From assembly GCA_027924585.1 (NCBI GenBank), contig BSBM01001448.1, positions 1,240,001-1,304,000 on the forward strand: 64,000 nucleotides of DNA. Reading direction: 5' to 3'. The notes under the pieces are model-generated. The model did no database searches. It was not told the DNA's origin and saw nothing but the letters and a program-made list of their open reading frames with translations. This document shows positions 21,950 to 33,495 of this stretch, piece after piece. Positions within the stretch are counted from its first letter, which is position 1. Each line of letters opens with the position of its first letter. The position numbers and the translations under genes are program-made. This DNA comes from Larix kaempferi (taxonomy: Eukaryota > Streptophyta > Pinopsida > Pinales > Pinaceae).

Positions 21950-23705
21950 AGATTCTTAATAGTACATTAGATGAGAAAGAACAAGAAAATATTACAGGAG
22001 AAACTATAGTCAGTGATGTCAGTATAATTCCAGTTCTCAAAAATTTGAAAAGTGTCCCAGTAGAAATTGAGCCAGGGAAAACATTGAACATCAATCCAAA
22101 CCTTGCGCCCAGTGAGCTGGAACAACTAATCACTCTGCTGAAACAACATAAAGGAGCTTTCGCTTGGGAGTACACAGACATGAAGGGTATTCCTTCTAAT
22201 CTATGTACCCATCACATTTATATTAAGAGCCACTCGAAGCCAGTTTGTCAACCAAAACGAAGGATGAACCTGAACCTAATGGATGTAGTGAAAGAGGAGA
22301 TCCAAAAACTTCTAGAAGCAGGATTTATATACCCAATTTTAGAAAGTGAGTAGGTTTATCCACTCATGATTGTGCCAAAGAAGAATGGGAAATGGAGGAT
22401 CTGCGTGGATTACAGAGAATTGAACAAAGCAGCGTAGAAGGACCACTTTCCCTTACCTTTTATCGATCAGGTCCTTGATACCTTGTCTGGGAAGAAGTAT
22501 TTTTTCTTTTTGGATGGCTTTAGTGGCTATAACCAAATCCAGATTGCTCCAAAAGACCAAGACAACACCACTTTCACCTGTCTCTGGGGCACTTTTGCAT
22601 ATAAGGTACTTCCTTTTGAGTTGTACAACGCACCAGCCACATTTCAAAGAGCAGTGATTCGAATCTTTTCAGAAATGGTAAATGACTGCATAGAAATTTT
22701 TATGGATGACTTCACTCCATATGGTAGTAGTGATGAAGAAGCATTGAAAAATTTAGAAAAGGTCTTGAAACGCTGTGAGCAAATCCAACTCTCTTTAAGC
22801 ACTGAAAAGTGCCATATGATGATGAGCAAGGGCATAGTTCTGCGACACTTCATCTCTTCTGATGGTATCCAGGTAGACCCATCCAAGATTAAGGTAATTG
22901 AAAATATACCAACTCTTGGAACACAAAAAGATGTACATAGCTTCTTAGGGCATGCTGGCTATTACATAAGATTCATAGAAAATTTTTCCAAACTAGCTTC
23001 TCCTTTGTTCATCTTGTTGATGAAGGATGCACAGTTTGTTTGGAATGATGCATGCCAAACAACGTTTACTGAACTTAAGAAAAGGTTGTCTACAACACCC
23101 ATCTTACGAGGGCCCGATTGGGCTCTACCTTTTCATATCTCTTCAGATGCTTCAGACACTGCCAAAGGAGCATTTTTAGGACAGCAGGAAGGTAATGCCA
23201 CCTATGCAATTTATTACATTAGTAAGAACTTATCCCCTGCTGAACTTAACTATACTGTCACCGAGAAATAATTCCTTGCCATAGTTTAAACAAATTTAGA
23301 CACTACCTTACTGGATACTCCACTTTTGTGCACATTGATCATTCTGCCATCAAATATTTAATGAATAAACCAATCACGAATGCTAGAGTTACTAGATGGC
23401 TTCTACTGTTACAGGAATTTGACATCACAATTATTGATAGACCAGGGAAGGAAAAAGTTGTTGCAGATTTTTTATCTCGACTTACTAACAATGATGAACA
23501 TTTACCAGTCGAAGATTCCTTCCCTAATGAGCATTTGTTTGCAGTATCATCTCATTCCCCATGGTATGCAGATATTGCTAACTTTTTGGCTCCAGGTAAG
23601 CTTCCATCACATCTGTTGAAGAGAGAAAGAAGAAAGATCATACAACAGAGTGCTAGGTATTGTAGGATTGATGGACATATCTTCTACACGGGGCTTGGTT
23701 TATAA
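21950..23705 (+). pseudogene. Reverse transcriptase and RNase H of C
   Basis: Ty3-type RT in one frame from about 22045 to 23268: AFAWEYTDMKGI (pre-RT), MIVPKKNGKWRICVDYRELN (near 22370), FFLDGFSGYNQIQIAP (near 22505), LPFELYNAPATFQRA (near 22610) and the catalytic box FMDDF (near 22700). RNase H follows with HISSDASDTAKGAF (near 23135). Stops are TAG 22351 and TAG 22435, both at positions where sense is conserved, and TAA 23269. A frameshift then moves the RNase H end and connection (HIDHSAIKYLMNKP, DRPGKEKVVADFLSRL) to the frame of 23328-23705. Element F interrupts shortly after. Confidence 0.88.
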
Positions 23706-23711
23706 ATCAGG

Positions 23712-23716
23712 AGATG
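23712..23716. repeat. TSD of element F (AGATG)
   Basis: AGATG at 23712-23716 is repeated at 33491-33495, directly outside the LTR termini of F, within C's pol. Confidence 0.93.
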
Positions 23717-24406
23717 TGTTGCTTGGTTTTGCAACCAAGCTTGTGCAATGGGCACCTATCAACAATGTGATAGCAGTTTCAATATAGAAAGCAAAAAACG
23801 ATTATGAATTAAATCTAAATCTAAACTAACATGTGCATATAGAAAATAAATCTAAAAACGATTCATAGAAAGAACAAGAAATAAAAGAATGTTTTGTATT
23901 ATCATACCTCAAATGGTGAGGATTTGTGGTGTTGAGCAGCTCCAAGGTTGAGATGCTCCAGGCTCCAATGGTCTCTTCTCCAAGATTGCTACAATGGTCA
24001 AGAACTCAAGAGATATTTTGACAGCATGAGGATAGGATGATGGATGGATAGAAAGTGAGGAGCCCCTACCACCTTTTTATAGTTTTTGGTGGTGGGGAAT
24101 ACCATTATGGTTTTGAGAAAACCAATGGTATTGACCAACATGGTTTAGGTACCTTTTTCCCTCTTTTTTCCTTTTTTGATTATTTTTAATATTTTATTCC
24201 CTTTTAATTATTTTTGGAAATTCTGGACCCTTTTTTAGGGTTTTTTTATGTTTTTGAGGAAAAATATATTTTTTGAGGGCAAAAAGGGTGTATTATGGTC
24301 TTTTGGTGACCTTTTGGTGGCTTTAGAGGCTCAAATGGTGGAAAAGTGGACAAATGGGTCATGTGAATAAGGAAATGAGCTAGTGAGCACTTTTTGGGTG
24401 TTAACA
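23717..24406 (-). repeat. 3' LTR of F
   Basis: 690 bp on the minus strand, TGTTAACACCC...AAGCAACA. The preceding polypurine tract reads CAGGGGGCAATC (complement of about 24407-24418). A TATA box TATAAAAAG is the complement of 24073-24081. Confidence 0.92.
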
Positions 24407-26200
24407 GATTGCCCCCTGATGTGTGAGGGCAGGAGCTCATCGTATGGCCAATAGACATCATAGTTCTTTTTCCTTTTTCCTGGGGTTTGGATAAGAGAAG
24501 AGACCGGTTGGAGACTGGATCAACGGCCCTTGGAAGCTGCAAAAACAAAAAAAATATTACATGGCCTCAATATGAATGAGGAATAATCTCTGATAATGGA
24601 CGAGGCGGGCATACCCATGCTCGTATCAAGACATATACATAACAATTAGTTCCAAGAAGGGGGACATAAAAAATATGTTGGTACATCATAATGGTCCAAA
24701 GGGGACACTATTTTGGGATGTACTTGTGATCATAACATGACTGATCTCAATAACTGATACACTGGAATAAAGCGACAACCATTTTGAAGAAGGTCTCAGA
24801 AGGGTTGATGAACTGTTGAAACTGAAGGTGTCCAATATCTGTAGGGACTCAATGATTGTGAGTCATCTCTGAGAAGTAAATGTAACTGTATATTCGAGGG
24901 AGTATAAAACTGGGGTACATCTGAATACTGTCGCCATGCGCAACCCGGATATCTATAGGAAAATGTAACTGGCTGTTTCCATAAGTAGACGCTCAATTGT
25001 GGAAGAGTCAGGTGGTATCCGGGGTCTTCAACAAATAACTGAAACGACCAATACCCTGTGCGAGTATCAACAATGCGATCAAGGTGTTGAAGTCGAGCAT
25101 GTGAGAAACAACCATTAGGATAGGCACTGAGGACTCTTCTTGAAATGATTCGTAGGCACTCATCATAAATGGTGATGAGTCCAAGGCATAGGGACCTCTA
25201 AGTCTATCCTTTGGAATAAATTTGGTTGGTGTCGACAGAGGGAGACCAACAACTATCAAGGAAATGATGTTTCCTTGATAGGAGTGCGAGGTGTACAACA
25301 GAAGTGTGATAGTATTGATGGTAGGATTGACATACTGTGGGGATGGGAAATAACTGGGGTCATAGAGTAGGTGGACTCAAACTTCCTTTGTTCAGAGCAT
25401 GATGACATGGTTGACCTGGCAGCGTAGGAAACTTAATTGTAGGTGCAGGGATCATAGCTTTAAGGACTGAAGGGTATGTATTATAGATTGTAGTGACTCT
25501 AGGGGGACAAGATGATGGATGATGTAGTGGGACTCTCAGGGTTACATACTGCAGAATACTCTGAACAAAGGCGACCAAAATGGGGAAGCTGCCATATGAG
25601 TAGACATGATCTGTTGTGGCGCCGAGAAGCACCATTGGGTCCTTCTTCGTAGTTTTAATGAGCTCCAATAAGGGATAAAAGTGTGCTCTGAAATGGTATT
25701 GTCCTGTGGATTTTGTGAGCCCAGGACTGTTTGTGCTCATGAGTGCTTTCATTTTTAAGGAGTCTGAAAACGATAAGAAGACTCTGTAGTGGTGGTGGCG
25801 TACCGTCCTGTGGATTTATGCGAGCCCAAGACGGTGATTGCTCGTGGTTGCTTTCATGTTTAGAGAGTGTGAAAGTGGTAAGTGGACTCCATTGGTGTTC
25901 TTTTTCGTAAGTTAGTCTCCAAGGCCCAAAAAAAGCATAAAATAATGCAAATGGAGAACTCTTCTAGCCGATGTGACTAGAGTATTCCTTTTTCGTAATT
26001 AGTCTACAAGGTCCAGAAAATGGGGTAAACTTATACCAGGTAGACGCCCTTTCAGATACATTTAGCGAGCATGAAAGGAAGCAAGGTTGCTCGGCGATCT
26101 TTTAATTGTTTTAGGTGTCAGAAAATAGCTTAACAGAAACTCCCTAAGTGCCTTTTTCATAAAAGGATTGCTCGGCCCAAAAAAGGGATCCGAACAAAAA
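24407..26200 (-). other. 3' untranslated region of F
   Basis: Non-coding. It parallels 17330-19345 of B in reverse, including the blocks with GAGCTCCTGCCCTCRCACAT, ATACGAGCATGGGTATGCCC and the CGAGCAATC/GGCGTCTACCTGGTATAAG motifs. No reading frame is worth calling. Confidence 0.65.
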
Positions 26201-27010
26201 GGTTTTGATGATAGCGAGAAATGGTCTCGCGTATCGTCATGAGTGTGGAAAACTGAATCCGGTGACATAAAGATTGTAAAAAATGGGCAATGACCAATAT
26301 GGCACGCAAACCAAGGCGACGAGAGGCATGGAAAAAATGCTCAAAAAAACTGGAGGTGAGAGCGAGAAATGATCTCAAGCATCATCACGAGCGCGAAAAA
26401 TTGAATCCAACGATATAAGACTCGTAAAAAATGGACGACGGTCGATGTGGCATGCAAATCGAGGCAACGAGGGGCATGGGAAAAAATTCCCAAAAATATG
26501 GAGGTGAAAGCGAGAAATGATCTCAAGCATCATCACGAGCGTGGAAAACTGAATCCGACGATATAAGACTCGTAAAAAATAGACGACGATCGATGTGGCA
26601 CGCAAACCGAGGCGACAAGAGGCATAGGGAAAAAATGCTCGAAAAATATGGGCGTGAGAGCGAGAAATGATCTCAAGCATCATCACGAGTGCGGAAAACT
26701 AAATCCAGCGATATAAAACTCGTCAAAAATGGGCGACGGTCGATGTGGCACGTAAACCGAGGCGACAAGGGGCATGTAATAAATGTCTTAAAAATATGGT
26801 GGTGAGAGCGAGAAATGATCTCAAGCATCATCACAAGTTCGGAAAACGGAATCGGATGGTATAAAAATTGCCAATAAACTGACAACAGCCGATGTGGAAT
26901 GCAAATTGAGGTGTTGTGGGGCATGGAAAGATTGCTCGAAATTTTTTGGTGAGAGCGAGAAATGATCTCAAGCATCATCATGGGCACAGAAATATGAATC
27001 TGGCGGTGCA
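26200..27010 (-). repeat. About 148-bp tandem array of F
   Basis: GAGCGAGAAATGATCTCAAG plus CATCATCAC recurs near 26209 (degenerate), 26356, 26505, 26655, 26803 and 26951, so six units at 146-150 bp. Each unit also has CGATGTGGCA(C/T)GCAAA and CGAGGCGAC. The minus-strand frames with repeated MMLEIISRSH are produced by the repeat and are not genes. Confidence 0.9.
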
Positions 27011-27599
27011 AATGGTGCGAACAACGGAGGTCATAAGGACTCCGGAATGGTCAAAGGAAATAACTAGGTTAAAAAATGGCTACAAATAAAGGTGAGCCCA
27101 CCAAGCCAATGATGCAGTGGTGGGGAGAAATGATGACCCGCGGGGGAAGAATACTAGGTGTATCAAATCAAATCAAATATACAATTGGTATGTGACCTCA
27201 AAAATGGTTGAGATCACGCATGTGAAAAAGTGAGCAGGGTTAATGACCTACCCCCATGCTATGTGCATGGGGTTTATGATTGTGGATCACATATGTGTTG
27301 GTTTGAATGATTAGGTCATTGAAATAATGAGATAGATGTGATGGGGAAGGTTCAAAATGATTGATCATGCCCCCTATCCCAGGGTCGAGGTAATCTATTA
27401 TGCCCCCTAACTCAGAGGTGTCAATGTGGTGCAGATGTTGTCTCAGAGAGGGATCAATAGTGCATTGAGCAATTGCTGGCAAGGGGGTATACCATGAGGT
27501 TGTGGGCCATGGTGGCATACTGAAGTGATGATATGATGATGGGGATTCCTCTTGTGGGATGGATGCCCCCAGTATCTCCAACGAGAATTATGATGATGA

Positions 27600-28895
27600 T
27601 GAGTAGGAAAGGTTTTGGGCCTGCCCCCATGTTGTGGACATGTGGTTTCCTCGTCGATTTGAAAGGGTTGAACATGTGTGTCAAAGGGATCAGTGGAAGG
27701 GGTTGACTGGACAGAGGGGTCTCCAGTGGAAACCATGTAAATGGTGTTAATTTATTCCGAGGAGGAATATTTTGGGGCATATATTTCCTCAATGAGAAGA
27801 GGGGATATCTCTAGGTCGGCATTATTTAGTTCGTATAGTGCTGCTCTATAATTTGGGACATCAGGGCAGTGATGTGAATAATGGCCGTAGATGCCGCATA
27901 TTGCACAAGGGTGGTTTGTGTGCAATGATTTATCATGAGGTTGAGGTGGCAATTCTAATTTGATGACTGGAATGTTGGTGTCATCATCCAACATATTCAG
28001 GTGTTCTTTGAGTGCTGGTAGTTGTGGACATAGGTGGGTAGCGTGGCCAATATCATCGCACAAGGAGCACTTGGGGGGAGCACAGATTGTTGGGGGATTC
28101 TTCGCCAACTTGGGAGTCGGTGGGGCGGTGTGAGTTGTGGGTCCAGTGGTGTAGGTTGTGGGTCTAGTGGTGTAGGTTTGTGGGCCTATGCCCCCATTAT
28201 AGTGGAGTTCAGGGGGAGAATTACTAGATTTTGATGCAGTGGCCCCTGTTGGAGGTGGCCGGTTCTGGATGTTTGCTACACTAGGGGGTGGATGGTTAGA
28301 AGTATTTATGGGTTTCACCGGTTGTAAAATGACATTCGGTGTCGGGGCAGGGGTTGGGGTAGGTAGGTACCACATAGGTAGTCCTAATGTTAATCCCGGG
28401 AGATTAAGTGTAGCCATGACTAGTGTGCTGATGGCACCTGAAGAGGGGAAATAAAAATGGGATAGTATGAATTGGTGTGGCTCCTTCGTGAGTTGGCACT
28501 GAGGGTGGTTGCGGGAGTAAAGGGGGTTTTTGGTTTGGTACCTGTGTGTTATGTGAGAGGGTGGACAAATCAAATATCTCAGTTATATTCAAAGGGGGTG
28601 GGATGGATTGAAATGTGGAAGTCATAGGTGATTCCGATTATAATCTGGGTTTGACTGTGGAGACGAACGATGTAGGTGCATTATGAACTGGTTGTTCAAT
28701 CATAGGGAGAACATTTTTAGGTGCAGCGGGGGCGTATTGGTTTTGACACATTTGGAGATTCATGTCGGACAATGACATCATAAGGAGATGATGAGTACTT
28801 GAATCCATTGGTTGGTTTGTGTGTGTAGCGTATGTGATTTGTTGTTGTGGTGTTGTGGTTCCTTGAGGAGGATCCAATGGATGAGTGTTCACCAC
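27600..28895 (-). pseudogene. Gag-pol linker with two zinc knuckles in F
   Basis: Reading right to left: HHLLMMSLSDMNLQMCQNQY joins directly to APAAPKNVLPMIEQPV. In B these two segments are separated by the whole protease, so F lost the protease by an internal deletion near 28735. The Pro-rich linker (TLNLPGLTLGLP) and two CCHC knuckles follow: CSLCDDIGHATHLC (near 28060) and CAICGIYGHYSHHC (near 27890). A frameshift lies near 28440 and a stop at about 27752. Sequence like B's pre-RT segment fades out near 27600. Confidence 0.8.
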
Positions 28896-30886
28896 TCCTT
28901 ATGTGGGCAAAGGATTCTACAGCACCATGGGTTGTGGTTGAGGAGGTGGAGTTGGTTGTGCCGCGTTCCCTTGGCGTTGGGCGTCATCAGACCACAGCCC
29001 CAAATGGGGGAAAGTGTGTGTATAATGGTCGTGTACCCTGCATATGGAACATGGGTGGTTTGTTCGTAAATTGGGGTTCTTACCCTGTTTCGGTGGTTGA
29101 TCAGGGTTTTGGTTGGCGGGGGTAGCGTTGTTGTTGTTTGGAGGATAAGTCTGAGCGACTGGAGGTTGTGGTGCAGGAATCGCTGCCTGTAGTGGGTAAT
29201 AAGCCACTGGGGCTTGTGAGTGAATAGGAGCATGTGTGGCCTACTAATGGTAATATGTAAGGGTTGCAAGCAGAGGTGGATAGGCTGAAGGTGCGTGACC
29301 ATAACACTATGGTGGACATGTGGGTCCATGAGTGTGGTGGGGGTGGGCCATGGGAGCATACGAAGTTGTAGCTCCGGAGTGAGATGTGGCTCGTGAAAGA
29401 TCGAGGTAGGTATTATTGCACATAATGGAAAATGGTGGGTAGTAAGCAAGAGGGTTATGAGGTGGACCTATTGCTTGTTGTGGTTGTGGGTAACCTTGAG
29501 CTGCTGGAAGTGTTGGAGCAAGAAGTGCTGCCTGTTGAGGATAATAAGCCACTTGGGCTTGTGGCCGAACAGGAGTCTGGTGGGCCTGCTGGTTATAGTA
29601 TGGAGCTAGCGCATAAGCTGATGGAGCTTTCCCATAACATTGTGGTGGACATGAAGGTCCATGGATGTGATGGGTGTGTGTTATTGGAGCATACGAAGTT
29701 GTAGCTCCAGAATTAGATGAATCCCTAGAAAGGTCTGGGGTGTTGCTTGTACTTGTCATAGTAAAATGTTTGTTTTGCTCCCTAACCTGGCCGATAATAC
29801 CGTCGGTGGCATGGGATGCCCCCGACACATCATGGCGGGATGGATCATTGCATGGGGCATCATGTAAAATAGTATATAGGTATCCTGACTGGGCATATAT
29901 GAGGTCGAATTGTTGAGCTTTTAAGATAGCTTCTTCTTCTAACTGGGGTCGTTCGGAAGCTAAATCTTTGGCTATGAGGGGTAGGAGTGATTTGAGAAAC
30001 CAATCCAAAAATATACGGTCGTCAAGCTTTATCTTGCAGAGGCTACGGCTCTTACGCCACTCATGGATATGGTCGGTGATGTGGGTAGCTGTGTTCTGTC
30101 TACGAGACAAAAGTATTTCAACTCCTGCATCATAGCATACAGGTAGTTGAAAAAAATGGAGGAAAGTTGAGGCGAGGGACGTAAATGTGTTGTGGGTCCC
30201 ATGTGGTTGCTCAATGTACCACTTGGCTGCAGAGCCAGTGAACTTTGTTGTAACAGTCGCAATCTAATGGAATCATCTACTATGGATTTAGAGGAACACC
30301 ATAGATGAAAAGACATGATGTGGTTTTGGGGATCTTCCCCAGCTTTTCCTTCAAACTTTGGTATGTTTGAGGGAAGCTTGGTGGGCATGGGTGGCCATGT
30401 GGGGTTGTGTCTAATAGGATCATTGGTTAACTTGGCTAGGCCTGGTAAGTTCAGACTAGCCATATATGGTAGACTGGCTGATGGGTGTGGCATGGTGACT
30501 GGGACATAACTATTAATAGTAGCATTATGTAGTGGTCCAGTGCCCCCTAAGGGTATGCTAGGTATGGAAGTGATGTGTCCTCCAATCGATGTGGTATGGG
30601 AAGGGCCTGCGCCCCCAAGTGCAACATGGGTTGCAGAGGGGTTAGGAATGGTTCTAGGAAACTCTGGGATCTGGGTTGTGGTAATGAGAGGGGGTGTGAC
30701 CCCTATGTTGGGCATACCCATAATAGGTGGTGGTCCTATGTTGGGCATTCCTAAAGGAAGAATGGCCCCTATATTAGGAATGCCTAAGGAGGTTGTGGTT
30801 ACCATGGGTGGCATAGTAGTAGTAGGGTTTGTCGATGTATCTCCAATAGCACTCGTGAAAAGGGGGTCGTATTGTGATCCAACCAT
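28896..30886 (-). pseudogene. Gag of F
   Basis: Same gag as B: KFEGKAGEDPQNHI, LWCSSKSIVDDS, then HEWRKSRSLCKIKLDDRIF, LKAQQFDLIYAQSGYLY. The frame shifts near 30240 and is regained by 30110. The Pro/Gln-rich tail holds a tandem duplication of about 335 bp, so SGATTSYAP and HGPTCPP/HGPSCPP occur twice (near 29350 and 29690). Further frameshifts follow. The last knuckle, CSICRVHDHYTHTF, has lost its final Cys. At the position of B's TGA (11011), F keeps CGA (complement of 29064-29066). Not functional as it stands. Confidence 0.82.
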
Positions 30887-32365
30887 GGGGTTGGTTGGTG
30901 ATGTCTCAGTAGGGTGTTCAAATTCAGCCTTAGAATCAGATGTGAAATGAGGCGCGTCAGAATCGGATGACTATGTTCTATGTCGATGATGTGTTGAGTC
31001 AAGGGATAATGCTCTATGTCTATGGCGTGTAGATTCAAGTGTACCGAACTGAGGGGGTTCACCCTGAAAACTGCGGGATTGTCTTAAATTCTCAATGGTG
31101 AAAAATGTATAAAAATGCCAGTGGATGGTGGTGATATAAAAAACTCAAGACCCTAATGCCACGATGTGTGCAGGAGGGGAGTATGAAAAAATAATGGCTC
31201 TCATGCCAACAAACAACCTCAAAAGCACTTATTATAACAGCTATGGTATAGAAAGTGGAGGGATCCAAAAAAGTGGTCAGAATACCAAAAGTCAAATAGT
31301 TGCTAGAAAAAAGTGGTGCTCACTAGACCAAAGGTGGGTATTGTATCACGCAAACACCTAACTAGAAGTATTGTGAGTCGACAAACTATATTCTCTGCAA
31401 GGTGATAAAATCCAAGTCAGACAATATAGAGTGTAGAATCAATGGCTAGATATCCCCCTACTGGGAGGGACACCGGGTAAACAATCCTAGAAGTATGGCT
31501 ACTAAGATACCCCATTCATGACACGTTCGGTTGGGTGAATCTGTAGTTTGGTTCTATCGCCGTTGTACTCCCATATGGGTAGTACACCGAGAACTGCGAG
31601 AGGTATCCTTCGGTTACTGAATGGATTGCGGCATTCCACTCAGGCTTCCAGAACCAATATGGCTACTTCAACCCTCCTAAAGGAGAGTCCTTCCCGATAA
31701 ATTGCTTTTTAACCATGTCAAAATTATAAGGGATTTTCGGTACCCTAAAGGACAACTTCTATGTCTCAGATGTAAATAATTAAGGGGTGTTATTGGCACA
31801 CCTATCCCCTCAATCCTACCTAACTAACCGATTCTTTGAAGTGCTCCCCAAGTGAGGTTAAAACGTTTGTTGAGTTAAGGTAGATTTTAAGGCTCAGTTA
31901 ATTAAAAATGTGACAGATTGGGTGCACGTGTGGTTATTTAATTGAAAATGATTTACCTCGCTTGGGCGATTGATTACAAATGAAAAACAATACTCTTCCA
32001 ATTTGCAAAAAATAAAGGCGTTTTCTGAAATGTAAATGCTTTAAAAAACAATTCAAAAATGATGGAATTTTGAAATAATTTTAAAGGAAAGCAAATAAGA
32101 TAAAAATTTCAAGAAATAAATGGATTTCTTAAAAATTTTGCTTGGGAAAACTATTGAGCAATTTAAAAGTGAAACTGATAATCTAAATAGAATGCTAAAA
32201 ATCCTTCTTTCACTTACTGAAAATTTTTAAAAAGATTTTTTAATGGAGCATATGTAAATAGAAAATGATTCTCTAGGGCAGTAATAATGCAGAAAAAATA
32301 ATGATGGAAAATCAGCTAAATAGGCAAAAAATACAACAAAATTTTTTCTAAAAATTGAGCCGAAT
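30887..32365 (-). other. Gag leader of F with conserved block
   Basis: The stretch 31350-31900 is the reversed equivalent of the leader block in B (8280-8900) and G. The part 31920-32365 is AT-rich without visible structure. No coding call. Confidence 0.6.
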
Positions 32366-32389
32366 TCAAGAAAACAGCATCGCAGGTTT

Positions 32390-32620
32390 TAGCGAAAAAG
32401 CCGCGATGTGCATCGCGGGTTTGAGCCACAGAGCCGTGGAAAATGGCCGCGAAGCTGCGATGTGCAGCGCGGAAAATGGCCGCGAAGCCGCGATGTGCAG
32501 CGCGGAAAATGGCCATGAAGCCACGGCGCGTCGCACGGAAAAAGGCCGCGATGAGATGAGCGATTGTCGGGCGAAAAGCCGCAATGCGAAAGCCGAAAAA
32601 TGGACGCTGAAAAATGAACC
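32390..32620 (-). repeat. 33-bp dyad array in leader of F
   Basis: Units of 33 bp start GCCGCGAAGC and end GCGCGGAAAATG, for example from about 32443, 32476 and 32509, with degenerate units on both sides. CCGCG and CGCGG lie about 16 bp apart in inverted orientation within each unit, followed by an AAAATG spacer. This mirrors the 34-bp array in B, though the unit sequence differs. Confidence 0.82.
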
Positions 32621-32800
32621 CGAAAATGGAAATTTCAGGCTGTTAATGGCTACAGAAAGGGCCAAGATCTAGAGCAGCAATGGATCTGTTGACTAGTATT
32701 GCAGATCTGTAAATTAAAATGATTAAAAACTAACAAAAACTAAGATCTAAAGCAAAAAACCAAGATCTAAGAATTCGAATCCAGCAGAGTCGCTAAAAAC

Positions 32801-33490
32801 TGTTGCTTGGTTTTGCAACCAAGCTTGTGCAATGGGCACCTATCAACAATGTGATAGCAGTTTCAATATAGAAAGCAAAAAATGATTATGAATTAAATCT
32901 AAATCTAAACTAACATGTGCATATAACAAATAAATCTAAAAACGATTCATAGAAAGAACAATAAATAAAAGAATGTTTTGTATTATCATACCTCAAATGG
33001 TGAGGATTTGTGGTGTTGAGCAGCTCCAAGGTTGAGATGCTCCAGGCTCCAATGGTCTCTTCTCTAAGATTGCTACAATGGTCAAGAACTCAAGAGAGAT
33101 TTTGACAGCATGAGGATAGGATGATGGATGGATGGAAAGTGAGGAGCCCCTACCACCTTTTTATAGTTTTTGGTGGTGGGGAATACCATTATGGTTTTGA
33201 GAAAACCAATAGTATTGACCAACATGGTTTAGGTGCCTTTTTCCCTCTTTTTTCTTTTTTTGAATATTTTTAATATTTTATCCCCTTTTATTTTTTTTGG
33301 GGAATTCTGGACCCTTTTTGAGGGTTTTTTATGTTTTTTGAGGAAAAATATATCTTTTGAGGGGAAAAAGAGTGTATTATGGTGTTTTGGTGACCTTTTG
33401 ATGGCTTTAGAGGCTCAAATGGTGGAAAAGTGGACAAATGGGTCACGTGAATAAGGAAATGAGCTAGTGAGCACTTTTTGGGTGTTAACA
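32801..33490 (-). repeat. 5' LTR of F
   Basis: 690 bp, the same length as its partner. On the minus strand it runs from 33490 (TGTTAACACCC) to 32801 (AAGCAACA). A TATA box is the complement of 33157-33165. The primer-binding site is the complement of 32784-32795. Confidence 0.92.
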
Positions 33491-33495
33491 AGATG

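Larger units (their letters stand above)
23717..33490 (-). mobile_element. Gypsy retrotransposon F, gag-only, reverse orientation
   Basis: A 9.8-kb element with 690-bp LTRs at 23717-24406 and 32801-33490 and TSD AGATG. Its gag, zinc-knuckle linker, leader block and 3' region resemble B, so it belongs to the same family, but it has lost protease, RT, RNase H, integrase, the archaeal-type RNase H and the antisense gene. Gag-only elements with LTRs are a known non-autonomous class (TR-GAG). The LTRs differ at about 25 of 690 sites by eye (about 3.6%), so F is older than B. It splits C's pol between RNase H and integrase. Confidence 0.92.

Noticed and set aside
26375-27011. Minus-strand reading frames with repeated MMLEIISRSH
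   Set aside because: They are created by the 148-bp tandem repeat whose period happens to keep frames open; no start, domain or conservation supports a gene.
32355-32672. Frames on both strands over the 33-bp array of F
   Set aside because: 33 is a multiple of three, so the array keeps any frame open. Composition reflects the repeat.
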